This document shows positions 27,025 through 37,036 of a DNA stretch of 64,000 nt, one piece after another. The position numbers were made by a program, and so were the translations under genes. The stretch comes from Planctomycetota bacterium (GTDB taxonomy: Bacteria; Planctomycetota; UBA1135; GCA-002686595). The notes under the pieces were generated by a model that saw nothing but the letters and a program-made list of their open reading frames with translations, was not told the origin of the DNA and made no database searches. Where the stretch lies: the NCBI GenBank assembly GCA_029250885.1, contig JAQXEK010000036.1:47322-111321 (forward strand). Reading direction: 5' to 3'. Position 1 is the stretch's first letter, and each line of letters opens with the position of its first letter.

Positions 27025-29112
27025 TCACTTGGCCAGATGAAAGTGCCCTTCGGGGAGCTCGGGGTTGGCAATGAACTTGACGATCCGAACCTGGGCGGCG
27101 GCACTGTCTTCGGTCAGAGCGACGAAGGGGTAGGCTCCAAGGCGATTCCACTCCAGCAGCTTGATGGTCTCCTGCGCATCGCCGTTGTGCAGGGTCATGG
27201 CTACAGGTGTGCCATTTTCGTCCATGGCTAAACTGCAGAGAACATTGCCATTCTCGCTAAGCACGAGCTCGCCCGCCTTGTCGACAGTAGCAACCAGCCC
27301 CGTGTCTCTAATAGCCAGGCGATGCAGGCACTGGTAGAGCGATCGTCGCAGTTGAGACTTGCGCACGTTGATCGCATTGGCGGACAGCTCAGTAAGACCA
27401 AAGGTCGACGTGCTCCAGCCCTTGTATGCTTGGATCGCTGTCTTGGTCACCAGGCCGTTGCTGGCTCGTTGGTCGCTGCGGAACTGCAGCGGCGCAAAGG
27501 TAGTCCACTCCTCGGAGGGGAGTCCATATGGACCGAGGGGCCCCATGGCGGTGACGAGATGCTTGAGGTAGAACGAGTCGAGATCGCTCCAGATTTTCCG
27601 CCCACCAAGATTTTCGAATATGGATTCAACAAGGGCATTGGCGTCGTCCGGGGTGTCTGCCGCTTGACGGACCTGGTCGAGCAGGACGACATTGGCCACG
27701 GTGGCCAGCTTTGGCACGATCTCGTCCGCGGGACCAACGGCGACACACAAAAAGCGCGCCGGCGAGATCATCTTAGCTGCAGCAAGGCTGACCTCCTCCG
27801 GGGTGACCTTTCCCATGCGGGCGACGTTGGTTTCCCAAAAGTCGGATGCCATGCCGTACAGCCGCAGGGTCATAGCGCGATCGAGCTGTTCGGTAGCGGA
27901 GTCGTAGCGGAAGACGTGGCTGCCAAGTAGACGGGAACGCGCGGCCTCGAGTTCGGGCTTTGGGACTAGGTCAAAGTTTGGCGCCGTGATGACGTCTATC
28001 ATCTCCGAGATAGCCTCGGCCACGGCGTCATTGCGCGTGCCGCAGTAGGCATAGAACTGCCCCGGGCGCACGATGCCGCTGCCGAAGCCGCACCCGACGC
28101 CATAGGCGAGCCCCAATTCAGTCCGCACGCGCTGGGCCATGCGGTTACTCATGCCTCCGGCCCCTACCACGTAGGTCCACAGGGTTAGGGCGGGGTGGTC
28201 CTTGTCCGTGATTGCCAACCCGGGGCCACCGAAGAGCAGTTCGGTCTGGGGGACACCGGGGCGGTCAACCACATAGATCGTGGTGTTGTCCGGGACCCAG
28301 AAGCTTGGAGTGTCGGTAGGGGACGCGAGGCCAACCACGGGCAGCTCAGCCACGGCCGCAGTCGAAAGACGCCCTGCCACCTCTGCTTTCACGTCGCCCG
28401 TGATCCCCATGAGCAGGCGGTCGATTCCAATGTTGGTTCCGTGGAACGCGCGCAGGTCTTCGGCGCGAATACTTTCAATAGACGAAGGAGTCGCAACTTG
28501 ACCAAAACGGGAGCTAGCCCCCAAAAGAAGCCGATCCATGGCCATTTGCGCTAGCTCGGCGGAGTCGTCGTTGGCCCTAGAGATCGCGGTCAAGGTCTGC
28601 ATACGAGCGACCTCGACGGCTTGCTCGGCAAAGCTTGGCTCGCGCAAGAGAGAGCCGATCCGCTCTAGGGTGGCCTCGAGATCTTCCGCTAAGCAGGAGT
28701 ACTCGATGCGCAGGTGATCCTCGGTCATCGAGATAGACAGCTGGGCCGCTTGGGCATCAAGCCAGGTGTTGAGTTCACTACCGGTGAAGTCGGCGCAGCC
28801 ACCCTCACGCAGGGCCTCGGCATAGAGCTCACCTAGTCCGGGTTTGTCCTTGGGCTCGCGCAGGGTGCCGGCTTCGAAAATCATGCGCCCAGAAACTAAG
28901 GGCAGGTCGTGATTCTCAATCACAAGCAGGGTTGCATTACGGTCACTCGTCGCGCTCTGAATTTCAAGGGCCAGGGGAGGGGGCGGTCGGAACTCGCCTA
29001 GGCTGGGTGTGGCAATCGCCCCAGGAGAATTGGGGAGCTCCTGGGAGAGTCCTGGGGCAGCAAGCCCGGCAAGGGCGAGGACAAGGTTCGCGATGGACTT
29101 GAACATGATCAT
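27025..29112 (-). CDS. Exported M16-family peptidase subunit, inactive type
   Basis: 695 residues with a signal peptide (about 1-24). The pitrilysin (M16) fold is clear from VSGRMIFEAGTLREPKDKPG, then the M16 C-lobe around ELGLAYGVGCGFG. The place where HxxEH should stand reads GLGELYAEAL, so the zinc site is missing. It lies 6 bases after an M16 gene that does carry HxxEH. Two-gene arrangements of one catalytic and one degenerate M16 partner are well known, and the pair would form a heterodimeric, peptide-degrading protease in the periplasm. The last ~190 residues, after the M16 region, form a separate domain without recognised motifs. The start could also be the second ATG (29106). Confidence 0.85.
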   Translation of the reverse strand: MIMFKSIANLVLALAGLAAPGLSQELPNSPGAIATPSLGEFRPPPPLALEIQSATSDRNATLLVIENHDLPLVSGRMIFEAGTLREPKDKPGLGELYAEALREGGCADFTGSELNTWLDAQAAQLSISMTEDHLRIEYSCLAEDLEATLERIGSLLREPSFAEQAVEVARMQTLTAISRANDDSAELAQMAMDRLLLGASSRFGQVATPSSIESIRAEDLRAFHGTNIGIDRLLMGITGDVKAEVAGRLSTAAVAELPVVGLASPTDTPSFWVPDNTTIYVVDRPGVPQTELLFGGPGLAITDKDHPALTLWTYVVGAGGMSNRMAQRVRTELGLAYGVGCGFGSGIVRPGQFYAYCGTRNDAVAEAISEMIDVITAPNFDLVPKPELEAARSRLLGSHVFRYDSATEQLDRAMTLRLYGMASDFWETNVARMGKVTPEEVSLAAAKMISPARFLCVAVGPADEIVPKLATVANVVLLDQVRQAADTPDDANALVESIFENLGGRKIWSDLDSFYLKHLVTAMGPLGPYGLPSEEWTTFAPLQFRSDQRASNGLVTKTAIQAYKGWSTSTFGLTELSANAINVRKSQLRRSLYQCLHRLAIRDTGLVATVDKAGELVLSENGNVLCSLAMDENGTPVAMTLHNGDAQETIKLLEWNRLGAYPFVALTEDSAAAQVRIVKFIANPELPEGHFHLAK

Positions 29113-29118
29113 CTGGGG

Positions 29119-30657
29119 CTACTCTGGCTTGGCAGGTACAAGGGTCGCGACGGTGCGGGCCTGCTGTGTAAAGTACCTAGCGAAGACGCGCTGGATATCG
29201 TTCGCGGTGACCTCGGCCAGGGCGCTGGGCTGGCCGAATAGGTTGCGCCAGTCTCCGCTCTTGGACTGCCACTCGCAGAGGTCCGCGGCTAGGGCCTCGT
29301 TGTCTTGGAGTCCGCGCAAGAGGCTTGCCCGAGCCCGGTTTTTGGCACCGGCTAGCTCCGCGGGAGTAGGGCCCTCGCGGGTGAACGTGTCCATGACCTG
29401 GTAGATGCCCGCCTCAAGCTCTTCGATGGGGGTGTCCTCCGTGGGAATGCCGTAGACGAAAGCCAAGTTCGGGTAGCGGTCACCCGGCAGGCCGCCATCG
29501 GCACCCGCATCGGCGGCCTGGCCGGAGCCGCGCACTAGGCTCGTTTCCAGGCGCGATGCGCTGGCCTGTCCTAGGATCGAGAGTCCCAAGTTTAGGGCGA
29601 CGGAGTCCGGGTGAGAGCGGCTCGGCACATGCCATGCAGCCATCACGATGGGCATCGCAGGGAAGGTCACATCAACGCGTCGTTCCGCGTCTTGCTTGGG
29701 CTCGGTTACGTCGACCTCCGTGGGCTCAGGGCCTGCGGCGAGGTCGCTAAAGTAACGCTCCAATAGCGGGACCAAGGTGATGGGGTCCACGTCGCCAACG
29801 ATGGCGGTCGTGAAGCGTCGCACGCCGTAGTGCTTTGCGTAGAAGGCCTGTGCATCGGTGCGCGAGAAGTTGTTCAGGTCGGCTTCGTACCCGATCACAG
29901 GACGGCGGTAAGGATGAGTCGTGAATGCCTTGGCCAGCAGCTCCTCAATCAACTTGCCAAAGGGACTAGATTCGACGCGCATGCGTCGCTCTTCCATGAC
30001 CGCGTCGCGCTCCTTATAGAACTCGCGTAGGACCGGCTCGTGGAAGCGCTCACGCTCCATCCAACACCACAGCTCGATCTGATTTGAGGGCAGGGAGACG
30101 ACATAGCGGGTCTCCTCCGCAGAGGTCGAGGCGTTAAGGGAGCTCGAGCCACCGGCCTCTTCCAAGATCTTGGAGAAGGCCTCGGCGTCGACCAGGCTAG
30201 CTGCTTTCTTCTGGGCGACCAGGAAGGTCTGCTTAGCCTTTGCGATGGCGCCCTCTCTGCCGGTCTTGCGCATTCTGCGCAGGCGCAGGTAGGCCTTCTC
30301 GAGTTTGTCCAGGGCCAGCTCTTCTTCTTCCCAATCTAGGCTGCCGAGGCGCGCACTGCCCTTGAAGGCCATGTGCTCGAACATGTGCGCCATGCCCGTG
30401 GCGCCGTCGTCTTCGAAGACGCCCCCCACGTCAATGTAGGTGTGGAACGACGCCACGGGGGCGCCCTCGCGGGGGACGATTAAGAAGGTCCATCCGTTGT
30501 CTAGGGTGTGCTCGGTTACGCTGGCCTGAAGTTTGGCGACGCCGGTGAGCGGTGCGGCCTCTCCCTGGCCTACTGGCTCCTGGATCGGGAGTCCACTAGG
30601 TGCGGCGGCGGTGTAGCTGAGGGCAAGGGCAAGGGTGACCGAGGAGATTGGCAACAT
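29119..30657 (-). CDS. Exported M16-family zinc metalloprotease, catalytic type
   Basis: 512 residues with a signal peptide (about 1-19). The inverted zinc motif HMFEH is at 91-95 (HxxEH, with Glu94 as the base) in MAHMFEHMAFKGS. The third metal ligand is likely in the ERDAVMEERRM helix about 135 residues later, further than usual because a charged helical insertion (about 105-165) interrupts the domain. The C-terminal lobe has ELEAGIYQVMDTFTREG. The enzyme is predicted to degrade peptides in the periplasm together with the inactive partner encoded directly downstream. The gene is 25 bases after the large gluzincin gene on the same strand, so the three may be co-transcribed. Confidence 0.9.
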   Translation of the reverse strand: MLPISSVTLALALSYTAAAPSGLPIQEPVGQGEAAPLTGVAKLQASVTEHTLDNGWTFLIVPREGAPVASFHTYIDVGGVFEDDGATGMAHMFEHMAFKGSARLGSLDWEEEELALDKLEKAYLRLRRMRKTGREGAIAKAKQTFLVAQKKAASLVDAEAFSKILEEAGGSSSLNASTSAEETRYVVSLPSNQIELWCWMERERFHEPVLREFYKERDAVMEERRMRVESSPFGKLIEELLAKAFTTHPYRRPVIGYEADLNNFSRTDAQAFYAKHYGVRRFTTAIVGDVDPITLVPLLERYFSDLAAGPEPTEVDVTEPKQDAERRVDVTFPAMPIVMAAWHVPSRSHPDSVALNLGLSILGQASASRLETSLVRGSGQAADAGADGGLPGDRYPNLAFVYGIPTEDTPIEELEAGIYQVMDTFTREGPTPAELAGAKNRARASLLRGLQDNEALAADLCEWQSKSGDWRNLFGQPSALAEVTANDIQRVFARYFTQQARTVATLVPAKPE

Positions 30658-30682
30658 AAGGGAGGCGCGGGGTGAGTCGTGA

Positions 30683-33600
30683 CTACCAGCCGAAATAGGA
30701 CTGAGCTAGCCAGCGGGCTGGGCGGTCTTGGACACGGTCGAACATGGCGGCCAATTGTTCGGTCGTGGCACCTGATAGACGTGCCTCTTGGAGGTCGGCG
30801 AGCACTTTGGCCACGAGGCCGCCGGAGTAGCCTTTGAGCTTGGCCTCAAGCTCGTCTAGCTTGAGTTCACGGCGCTCCGATTCTAAGTGGACGACGGTGC
30901 GCTCGCATTCCTTTACGGCCTTGGTCCAGTCACGGTAGCCCTGGTCCTTTTTTAGGGACGAGATCTTCTTAGTGGTCTTCTTATCCAAGGTGACACCGAG
31001 CAGTGCGCCCCAATCCAATAGGACGGCCAGGGCAGGTGCGGCATCGCGCTCAATAATGGAGGTGCCCGCGTCAATGGGGGAGCTGGCTTCACGCATGATC
31101 GCATCGATCATGGCCTTGGCCCGGGCAACTTCGGCGTCAACCTCGGGATCAAAGTCGGCTGCCTCGCGAAGTACATCCAAGGTGTCGGCAAAGTTGCCTA
31201 GGTTGATCTGCTCCTTGGCGCGAATCCACTTCGTTCGCCATACCCGATGCTCGGGAAGCCGGCGCGCCTCCATCAGCTCCCTCAGCGGGCTGTCTAGGTA
31301 GGTGGAGTAGCCCGGCATGAAGGGCGAGCCCATGGTAAAGCCCGGGTCTCCCTCCCAGACTACCTCGCCGTTCACGTCCACGAGCAGAGTCCGCGGAAGG
31401 TTGAACCGGTCGATGGCGTAGTCGTCGAAGGTCAGTCCGATGCCGCCCTCGCCCAGGGAGTCTACACAGACGAATCCAGGGAATGGGTGGCTTGCGAGGT
31501 AGTTATCAACCTTGTCATTGTCCAAGGCGGAGAAGATCGCGACGGTCTCTAGGCCTGCCGCTCCCCAGTTGGTGTGCAGGTCCTGCAGCCAATCTTCCAG
31601 GGGCAGCAGGTCATTCTGGACGATGCTGCAGAGCACGACTAGGTGGGCCGTGGGCATGTCTTCGTTTGCCCAGGTCGCGAGCTGATCGCCGATCCACCGC
31701 TCTGCCTTCGGCAGGGGCGGAACGATCCCCAGGTAGCTGCCACTGACCGAGCCGGTGTCTCCGCCGGCCGCTGCAAGCTCTTCAAAGCGCATCTTGCGCT
31801 CGACCGCTGCACCCGGATCGCCGCTGGGGCGATCGAGGTAGCGCACGTCTCGGAAGCGCGCCTTACCCGGCGCGGAGAGTAGGCCGAAGCCACCGCGCAG
31901 GACCTCGCGGTCCGCGAAGGTCTGGGTCGCCGAGAACTCGCCGTCGACCCAGACGTCGATGTCCGTGCCGACGATGTCAATGCGCAGGGTGTGCCACTCG
32001 GCTGCGGAAGAGCCGCCGCTCTTGTCCTTGGAGGCAACGGGGACGTGGCGCCATATACGGAACTCGCCGCCTCCGTAGAAGCTGGTAAGGTCTACGTAGG
32101 AGGGCTGACGGATCACCTCGCCGGTTCCCGTGTCACTGTCATGGGGCGGGTACAGCACTAGGGAGTGGAAGTTCTGGTCGCTCTTCTTACCAAAGACAAG
32201 GCCGGCAAAGCCAACCTGGCCTTTCTCCACCAAAACCTTGGCCTCGAGGCTAAAGTCGCCCGAGGTCACGGTGTCGAGGGCGAGGAACCGATAGTCGTAT
32301 GGATTTACCGATTCAAAGTTAGACTCGAGCACTACACCCTTCGGCGCGAAGGCCGTGTTGCCCGTGTCCACCCAGCCGTCCAGGTTGTCCTCGTTGAAGG
32401 CGAGCTTCCAGATCCACAGGCTCTTGCCCGAGCCCTCCACCGCGCGCCGGTAAATGTCAAACAGCTCCGGCATATCCAGGGCCTCGCCAAGGCGCCAGGA
32501 GACATCCATGGCCATCAAAGGCTTCTCCGAGCCGAGGTAGCGCTCGGCGATGGACATGGCCCGGGCCTTAATCTCCTCGTGGACCGCATTGAGCTTCTTC
32601 TGGCGCGAGTCCCACTTTCCGAGCAGGCGCTCCAGGGAGCGCAGCTGCTTGTCGAGGTCCTTGAACTCGGAGGAGCCCTCAACCTCGGCGGCCATCCAGG
32701 TCTCCGTGACGCGGATCGCATCCAGCATCAACCGGGAGGCCCGGTCTTCATCGGCGCGGTGGTCGACTAGAAACGCAGCAAAGGCCTCTAGGGTCTCGAC
32801 GCTGTCGGGCTGAGCGATGAGCGCCTTCTCGAAGTGCTCGGCGGCAGAGTCGTATTCACCCCGGGTGATCGCATTCGCGGCCCAGACCAGGTACGGCCGC
32901 TCGATCTCCGAGCGCCCGGCCTGCTGCTCGCGCAGATCCAGGATCCAGGTCTTCCAAACCGCGTCGAGATCCTCGACGGTCCTAGGCAGCTCGAGCTCCC
33001 CGTCGAATTCGGCCTTGGGCGTCGGTTCCGAAGGATTGGCGAGCACGACCTCTTCGAAGTTCGTCACGGCGCCATCGCCGCGGCGCCCACCGGACGAGTC
33101 GATAAACTCGGCAAAGGCCGGACGGTAGACAAAGCGTCCGTCGATGGCGTCTTGATAGTTGTAGAGAAAGTACACCACTCCCCAGGTCGGCGCGTACCAC
33201 GGTGGGCCCCAGGAATATTCGTTCTCCAGGATGATGCGGAAGGTCGGCGCGGTCTCCGGGGTAGCGTTGGCGTCGGCCGGATCGAGTCCGTCATCTGGCC
33301 CGGTCATCCACCCCTTCTCCATGCGCGTAGCCAGCGGGAAGAGCCGGTGATTAGCCGGCAAGTTCATAATCACGGTGCCATTGGCCAAGATACGGCAGCC
33401 TTCGAAGAATGAGGCGAGCCCCTCATTCAGCCAGCCGGACGCGGATGTGGCCAGGGAGACAAACTGGTGGGCGGCCTCGTGGAAGAGCGTGTTGGTCATG
33501 CCTTCGAAGCCACCGCCACCGATGTAGGTCTCGACGGCGTTGCCCGTAAAGTGGCCAGCCGACCACTCGACCGGAGGACCGATGCCCTTCTCGAGGTACT

Positions 33601-34474
33601 CGTCGCGATCCTTAAAGATGTGCAAGCTGATCTTTGGCACGCTTCCGCCGTCCTCCTCCGTCCCGTAGCGGAAGAAGATGCGGTAGAACGCGTTCATCTG
33701 CTCCATGGCCTCGGCCGCACGGACCATGACCTCGTAACCCGCGTCGGTATACGTCGTGTAGTTTTCCCGGTCCTCTTTCGCCTTGGAGCTCCACTCGCTG
33801 TGCTTGGCGTCGAACTCGGCGACCCACTCTTCGCTGACGTCAGCCAAGAGGTCCTTGGGCTTAGCGTCTGCCGCCAGGCTGGGGTCCGGCGCCGAGGCGA
33901 TACGTTCGATGGCGTCGCGCACCATTAGGTTGTCGGGGTCGAGCGCCAGGATCTCCTTGAAGACGCGGATCGCACTGTGGGGGCGAGCGTCTTTGTCGTA
34001 GGCTTCGGCCAAGGGGATCAACTTGTCGAGGAAGCGCTCCTTCAGGCCGAGTAAGTCCGCCGCAAGTGGGTCGGTTGCCTCGAGCTGCGCACGCAACTCC
34101 TTGATCCTCTTCTTCGACGCACCCTGGGCAACACTCAGCTGGTAGTAGCGATGCAGGCAGTAGATCTCGTCGTCGCGGTTAGATGTGGCAACCGCAAGTC
34201 GCTTGCGCAGGTCCCAAGCCGTCAGCGCCTTCGGGTCTCGCTCGAGCGCGCGACCAACCTGAAAGTAGGCGACTTCCAACTGACCGCGCTCAAGAGCGAG
34301 TTCCGCCGACGCAAGGGCCTTGGCAAAGTTGCCGCCCTCTTCCAGCCTATGTAATCCCACAGGCTCGGTCTTCGCCATGGATGGGGTCGCCTCCAATCGC
34401 GGAGCAATTATGGCAACAAGTCCTGGGCACAGGAGGCTCGCGAACAGGAGCCTAGAGGCGGCGCGTCGAAACAT
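30683..34474 (-). CDS. Large exported multidomain gluzincin (DUF1570-like) with lectin-like and thioredoxin-like domains
   Basis: 1263 residues. A signal peptide (1-29) precedes TPR-like helices (about 45-190). A metallopeptidase domain (about 215-430) carries HEAAH at 332-336 and the third ligand Glu351 in WLNEGLASFFEG, as in DUF1570/gluzincin peptidases. Further TPR-like repeats follow (about 545-650), then a beta-sandwich similar to DUF1080/LamG (about 690-860, including WHTLRIDIVGTDIDVWVDGE), a thioredoxin-like domain (about 915-1050: FNLPRTLLVDVNGEVVWEGDP) and a helical tail. The thioredoxin-like part has no CxxC, so it is probably structural. Such fusions are typical of planctomycetes. 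The substrate is unknown; the beta-sandwich suggests carbohydrate or glycoprotein binding. Confidence 0.83.
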   Translation of the reverse strand: MFRRAASRLLFASLLCPGLVAIIAPRLEATPSMAKTEPVGLHRLEEGGNFAKALASAELALERGQLEVAYFQVGRALERDPKALTAWDLRKRLAVATSNRDDEIYCLHRYYQLSVAQGASKKRIKELRAQLEATDPLAADLLGLKERFLDKLIPLAEAYDKDARPHSAIRVFKEILALDPDNLMVRDAIERIASAPDPSLAADAKPKDLLADVSEEWVAEFDAKHSEWSSKAKEDRENYTTYTDAGYEVMVRAAEAMEQMNAFYRIFFRYGTEEDGGSVPKISLHIFKDRDEYLEKGIGPPVEWSAGHFTGNAVETYIGGGGFEGMTNTLFHEAAHQFVSLATSASGWLNEGLASFFEGCRILANGTVIMNLPANHRLFPLATRMEKGWMTGPDDGLDPADANATPETAPTFRIILENEYSWGPPWYAPTWGVVYFLYNYQDAIDGRFVYRPAFAEFIDSSGGRRGDGAVTNFEEVVLANPSEPTPKAEFDGELELPRTVEDLDAVWKTWILDLREQQAGRSEIERPYLVWAANAITRGEYDSAAEHFEKALIAQPDSVETLEAFAAFLVDHRADEDRASRLMLDAIRVTETWMAAEVEGSSEFKDLDKQLRSLERLLGKWDSRQKKLNAVHEEIKARAMSIAERYLGSEKPLMAMDVSWRLGEALDMPELFDIYRRAVEGSGKSLWIWKLAFNEDNLDGWVDTGNTAFAPKGVVLESNFESVNPYDYRFLALDTVTSGDFSLEAKVLVEKGQVGFAGLVFGKKSDQNFHSLVLYPPHDSDTGTGEVIRQPSYVDLTSFYGGGEFRIWRHVPVASKDKSGGSSAAEWHTLRIDIVGTDIDVWVDGEFSATQTFADREVLRGGFGLLSAPGKARFRDVRYLDRPSGDPGAAVERKMRFEELAAAGGDTGSVSGSYLGIVPPLPKAERWIGDQLATWANEDMPTAHLVVLCSIVQNDLLPLEDWLQDLHTNWGAAGLETVAIFSALDNDKVDNYLASHPFPGFVCVDSLGEGGIGLTFDDYAIDRFNLPRTLLVDVNGEVVWEGDPGFTMGSPFMPGYSTYLDSPLRELMEARRLPEHRVWRTKWIRAKEQINLGNFADTLDVLREAADFDPEVDAEVARAKAMIDAIMREASSPIDAGTSIIERDAAPALAVLLDWGALLGVTLDKKTTKKISSLKKDQGYRDWTKAVKECERTVVHLESERRELKLDELEAKLKGYSGGLVAKVLADLQEARLSGATTEQLAAMFDRVQDRPARWLAQSYFGW

Positions 34475-34537
34475 AGAGAGTCTGGGTTCGGAAGTGGAGA
34501 GCAGGCAAGGCCACCTATTTAACTAAGACAAGCGCGA

Positions 34538-36283
34538 CTAAGCTAGGGGCAGGGCCAAACAGAATGTGGCACCGGGCTGCAACCTAGCGTCACCCTTACA
34601 GCCGGGAGCCCCTTTGGGCTCGTCGCGCACAAGATCCAGGTCGCCACCCATGTTTTGCGCAAGCTCAAGTGAGAGGGACAACCCCAGTCCAAGGCCCTCC
34701 TCCGAGCTGCCCGAGGCGCGGTTTATCTCCGCGGTGCCGCGCTCGTAGGCCGTGAAGAGCTGGGGCTCGAAGTCCTCAGAGACTCCCGGTCCGAAGTCGC
34801 GCACGAAGAGCAGCAATCGGTCCGTTGTTGACTCAGTCCAGAAGCAGATGCGGCAGGCTTCTCCCGCGCCGTATTTGCAGGCGTTATCGATTAGGTTGAC
34901 GAGGATGCGCTCGACGTTTTGGGGCGCGACTCGCAGGGCGAGCCCATCGAGTTCTGCGGGCTGAGCCTCGAAGGCGAAATTGGCCGCGCCGCAGCGACGC
35001 TCTAGAAGGGGCAAGATCTCAGCCACCAGTTCCGCAGCCAGGATTGAGTCCAGGGGCAATTGCGGCTCTGAGCTGCCCTGCTCAAGGCCCGCATTTTGAA
35101 GTACGTTGTCGACGATATGCCGTAGCCGTTCGGACTCCTTGTACAGGGTCTCGAAGTACTCCATTTGCTTCTCCTCGCCCTGGACCATGCCATCCTTGAG
35201 CATTGCCGTATACATGCAAAACGTAGTCAGGGGCGTGCGCAGTTCGTGGGTCACTGCCGATGCGAATCGCGCCCTCTGATCAGCCAACGCGGCCGAGCGC
35301 TTCAAGGCGACAAAGATCGATACGAGGCTTGCAAGTAATACCAGCCAGGCCACGGACAGGGAGGTCATGGTTGCGCTCCACTGGCTCGGTGGCTCCGTGG
35401 GCCGCCCCCAGATGCGAACGTCTAGGGCAAGGGAGCCGAGTTGGCCGGCGTTACGCCCCGCTGTGACCTTCCCCGATGCCGGGGCACCTGGCCCCTGGAT
35501 CGCACTCTGGCTTGGGATGAGGGTGAGCTGGCCCTCTTGCAAGGTCTTTGCGCCAATATCCTGAAGCGAAGCGCGCAGTGCCGGCCAGTCGAGCCAGATA
35601 CCTTGGACCGAGCGGGTGTTGGACTCGCGGCCCACCCCGCGCAGCAGCAGCAGCTCCGCCCGTACAAGCTTGCCGTCCTTGTGGACAGGCACAAAGAAGG
35701 CGCGGAAGGGGCCCTCGGGAATAGCTCGATCCGCGGCGTCTGTTGCCTCGCCCCTGGTGAGAAGAAGGAGTTGGAATAACACCTTGGGCGGAGCGAAGGT
35801 GGCCAGCTGCTCGGCGTTCGCTCTCGCTTGGTCGAGGGCGGCCTTGGTGATATGGCCATTTGCCTTGGCGAGGATCAGATCCTCCCCGGTGGGGAGCTCC
35901 GGGTAGGTCACGATGCCCCCGGGGCCAAGGTCGAAGTGTAGGCGCTTGAAGGGCGACTTCGACATGCTCGGGTTGAACAGGGGCGAGGCGAATCGCGCGT
36001 CCGCGGGGATCGAGGTCGGGTCGGTGATGTAGCTTCGGAAGACACCCTGCTCCAAGGCTGACTCCTTAGTGACGAGCACCCGTAGGACAGACTCTAGACG
36101 GTCGACAACACGCTCTGTTTCTGTCTTTTGAGCGAAAAAGAGCCGCGTCTCCAGGACCTCTTGTTCCTTTTCGAGGGCAAGAATCGAGACCCAGGCGAGA
36201 GCAAGGCACACGACCGGCGCAAGCCAGCCGAGCAGCCTCAGCCAGCGCGTGCCGGACTGGTTATTCGACACCTTCAGGGACAT
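34538..36283 (-). CDS. Sensor histidine kinase
   Basis: The ATG at 36283 was chosen over a TTG further up and gives 581 residues. A transmembrane helix (about 16-38), a ~270-residue extracytoplasmic sensor region and a second helix (about 308-330) precede the kinase core. The H-box is AVTHELRTPLTTF, the N-box NLIDNACKYG, the G1 box RDFGPGV and G2 GLGLGLSLS. It phosphorylates a partner response regulator, surely the OmpR-family regulator whose gene overlaps its start by 23 bases. The inserted sensor region has no recognisable PAS or CACHE signature. The input signal is unknown. The ATP lid holds an SSEEG insertion, unremarkable. Confidence 0.9.
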   Translation of the reverse strand: MSLKVSNNQSGTRWLRLLGWLAPVVCLALAWVSILALEKEQEVLETRLFFAQKTETERVVDRLESVLRVLVTKESALEQGVFRSYITDPTSIPADARFASPLFNPSMSKSPFKRLHFDLGPGGIVTYPELPTGEDLILAKANGHITKAALDQARANAEQLATFAPPKVLFQLLLLTRGEATDAADRAIPEGPFRAFFVPVHKDGKLVRAELLLLRGVGRESNTRSVQGIWLDWPALRASLQDIGAKTLQEGQLTLIPSQSAIQGPGAPASGKVTAGRNAGQLGSLALDVRIWGRPTEPPSQWSATMTSLSVAWLVLLASLVSIFVALKRSAALADQRARFASAVTHELRTPLTTFCMYTAMLKDGMVQGEEKQMEYFETLYKESERLRHIVDNVLQNAGLEQGSSEPQLPLDSILAAELVAEILPLLERRCGAANFAFEAQPAELDGLALRVAPQNVERILVNLIDNACKYGAGEACRICFWTESTTDRLLLFVRDFGPGVSEDFEPQLFTAYERGTAEINRASGSSEEGLGLGLSLSLELAQNMGGDLDLVRDEPKGAPGCKGDARLQPGATFCLALPLA

Positions 36284-36977
36284 TGGCGAGTCGGTAGCCT
36301 TGGCCACGAACCGTGGCAATGATGGCCGGCGTGTCCGACTTGTCTTGCAGGCGCTCCCGCAGTCTGGCGATGAGCATATCTACGGTGCGCGTCTCGAGGC
36401 CCTTGGGGTTGATCTTCCAGACATAGCGCAGCAGCTCTTCCCGGGAGATTGCGCGGTCGGGATTGGCGATCAGAAAAGCGAGCAGCTCGGACTCGCGCTC
36501 GGTAATCTCGACGTGGCTGTGATCGGGTAAGGTGACCTGGCGCTTGGCGAAGTCGATGGTCCGACTGGCGATGGTGACCCTGTCCTTGGCGACTTGGGTG
36601 CGCTCGGCCGAGCGCCGCAGGACGGCCTCGACCCGGGCAAGCAGCTCCAAGGGGCTGAAGGGCTTGACTACATAGTCGTCGGCACCGGCCCGCAGGCCGC
36701 GCACCTTGTCCTCTTCCGCGCCCTTCGCTGTCAGTAGAATGACCGGCAAGCCAGGGGCTTTTTTGCGCAGACTGGTGAGCACCTCGAAGCCGTCCATCTT
36801 CGGCATCATCACGTCCAGTAGGACGAGGTCGGGACCTAAGCTCAGGGCTAGCTCCAGTCCGCTTGCGCCGTCCGCTGCCTCAAAGCTCTCATAGCCGTGG
36901 AAACCAAGAGCATCGACCACGCCACGGCGAACCGCGGCATCATCTTCCACAACAAGAATGCGTGACTTTGAAGACAT
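36261..36977 (-). CDS. OmpR/PhoB-family response regulator
   Basis: 238 residues: a receiver domain (about 5-118) with the acidic pair EDD, the phospho-acceptor Asp in LVLLDVMMPKMDG, the Thr of LLTAKG and the Lys of VVKPFSP, followed by a winged-helix domain (about 140-235) with TERESELLAFLIAN and SREELLRYVW, ending TVRGQGYRL. It binds DNA after phosphorylation. Its 3' end overlaps the histidine kinase start, so the two form one operon with the regulator first. It is 59 bases downstream of the PHP-domain gene on the same strand, so a link is possible. Confidence 0.95.
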   Translation of the reverse strand: MSSKSRILVVEDDAAVRRGVVDALGFHGYESFEAADGASGLELALSLGPDLVLLDVMMPKMDGFEVLTSLRKKAPGLPVILLTAKGAEEDKVRGLRAGADDYVVKPFSPLELLARVEAVLRRSAERTQVAKDRVTIASRTIDFAKRQVTLPDHSHVEITERESELLAFLIANPDRAISREELLRYVWKINPKGLETRTVDMLIARLRERLQDKSDTPAIIATVRGQGYRLANVPEGVE

Positions 36978-37036
36978 AGAGGCAGTCTAGCACCGATTTG
37001 TGGCGCTACGGTAACCAAGCCGTAACAGGGACGGGG

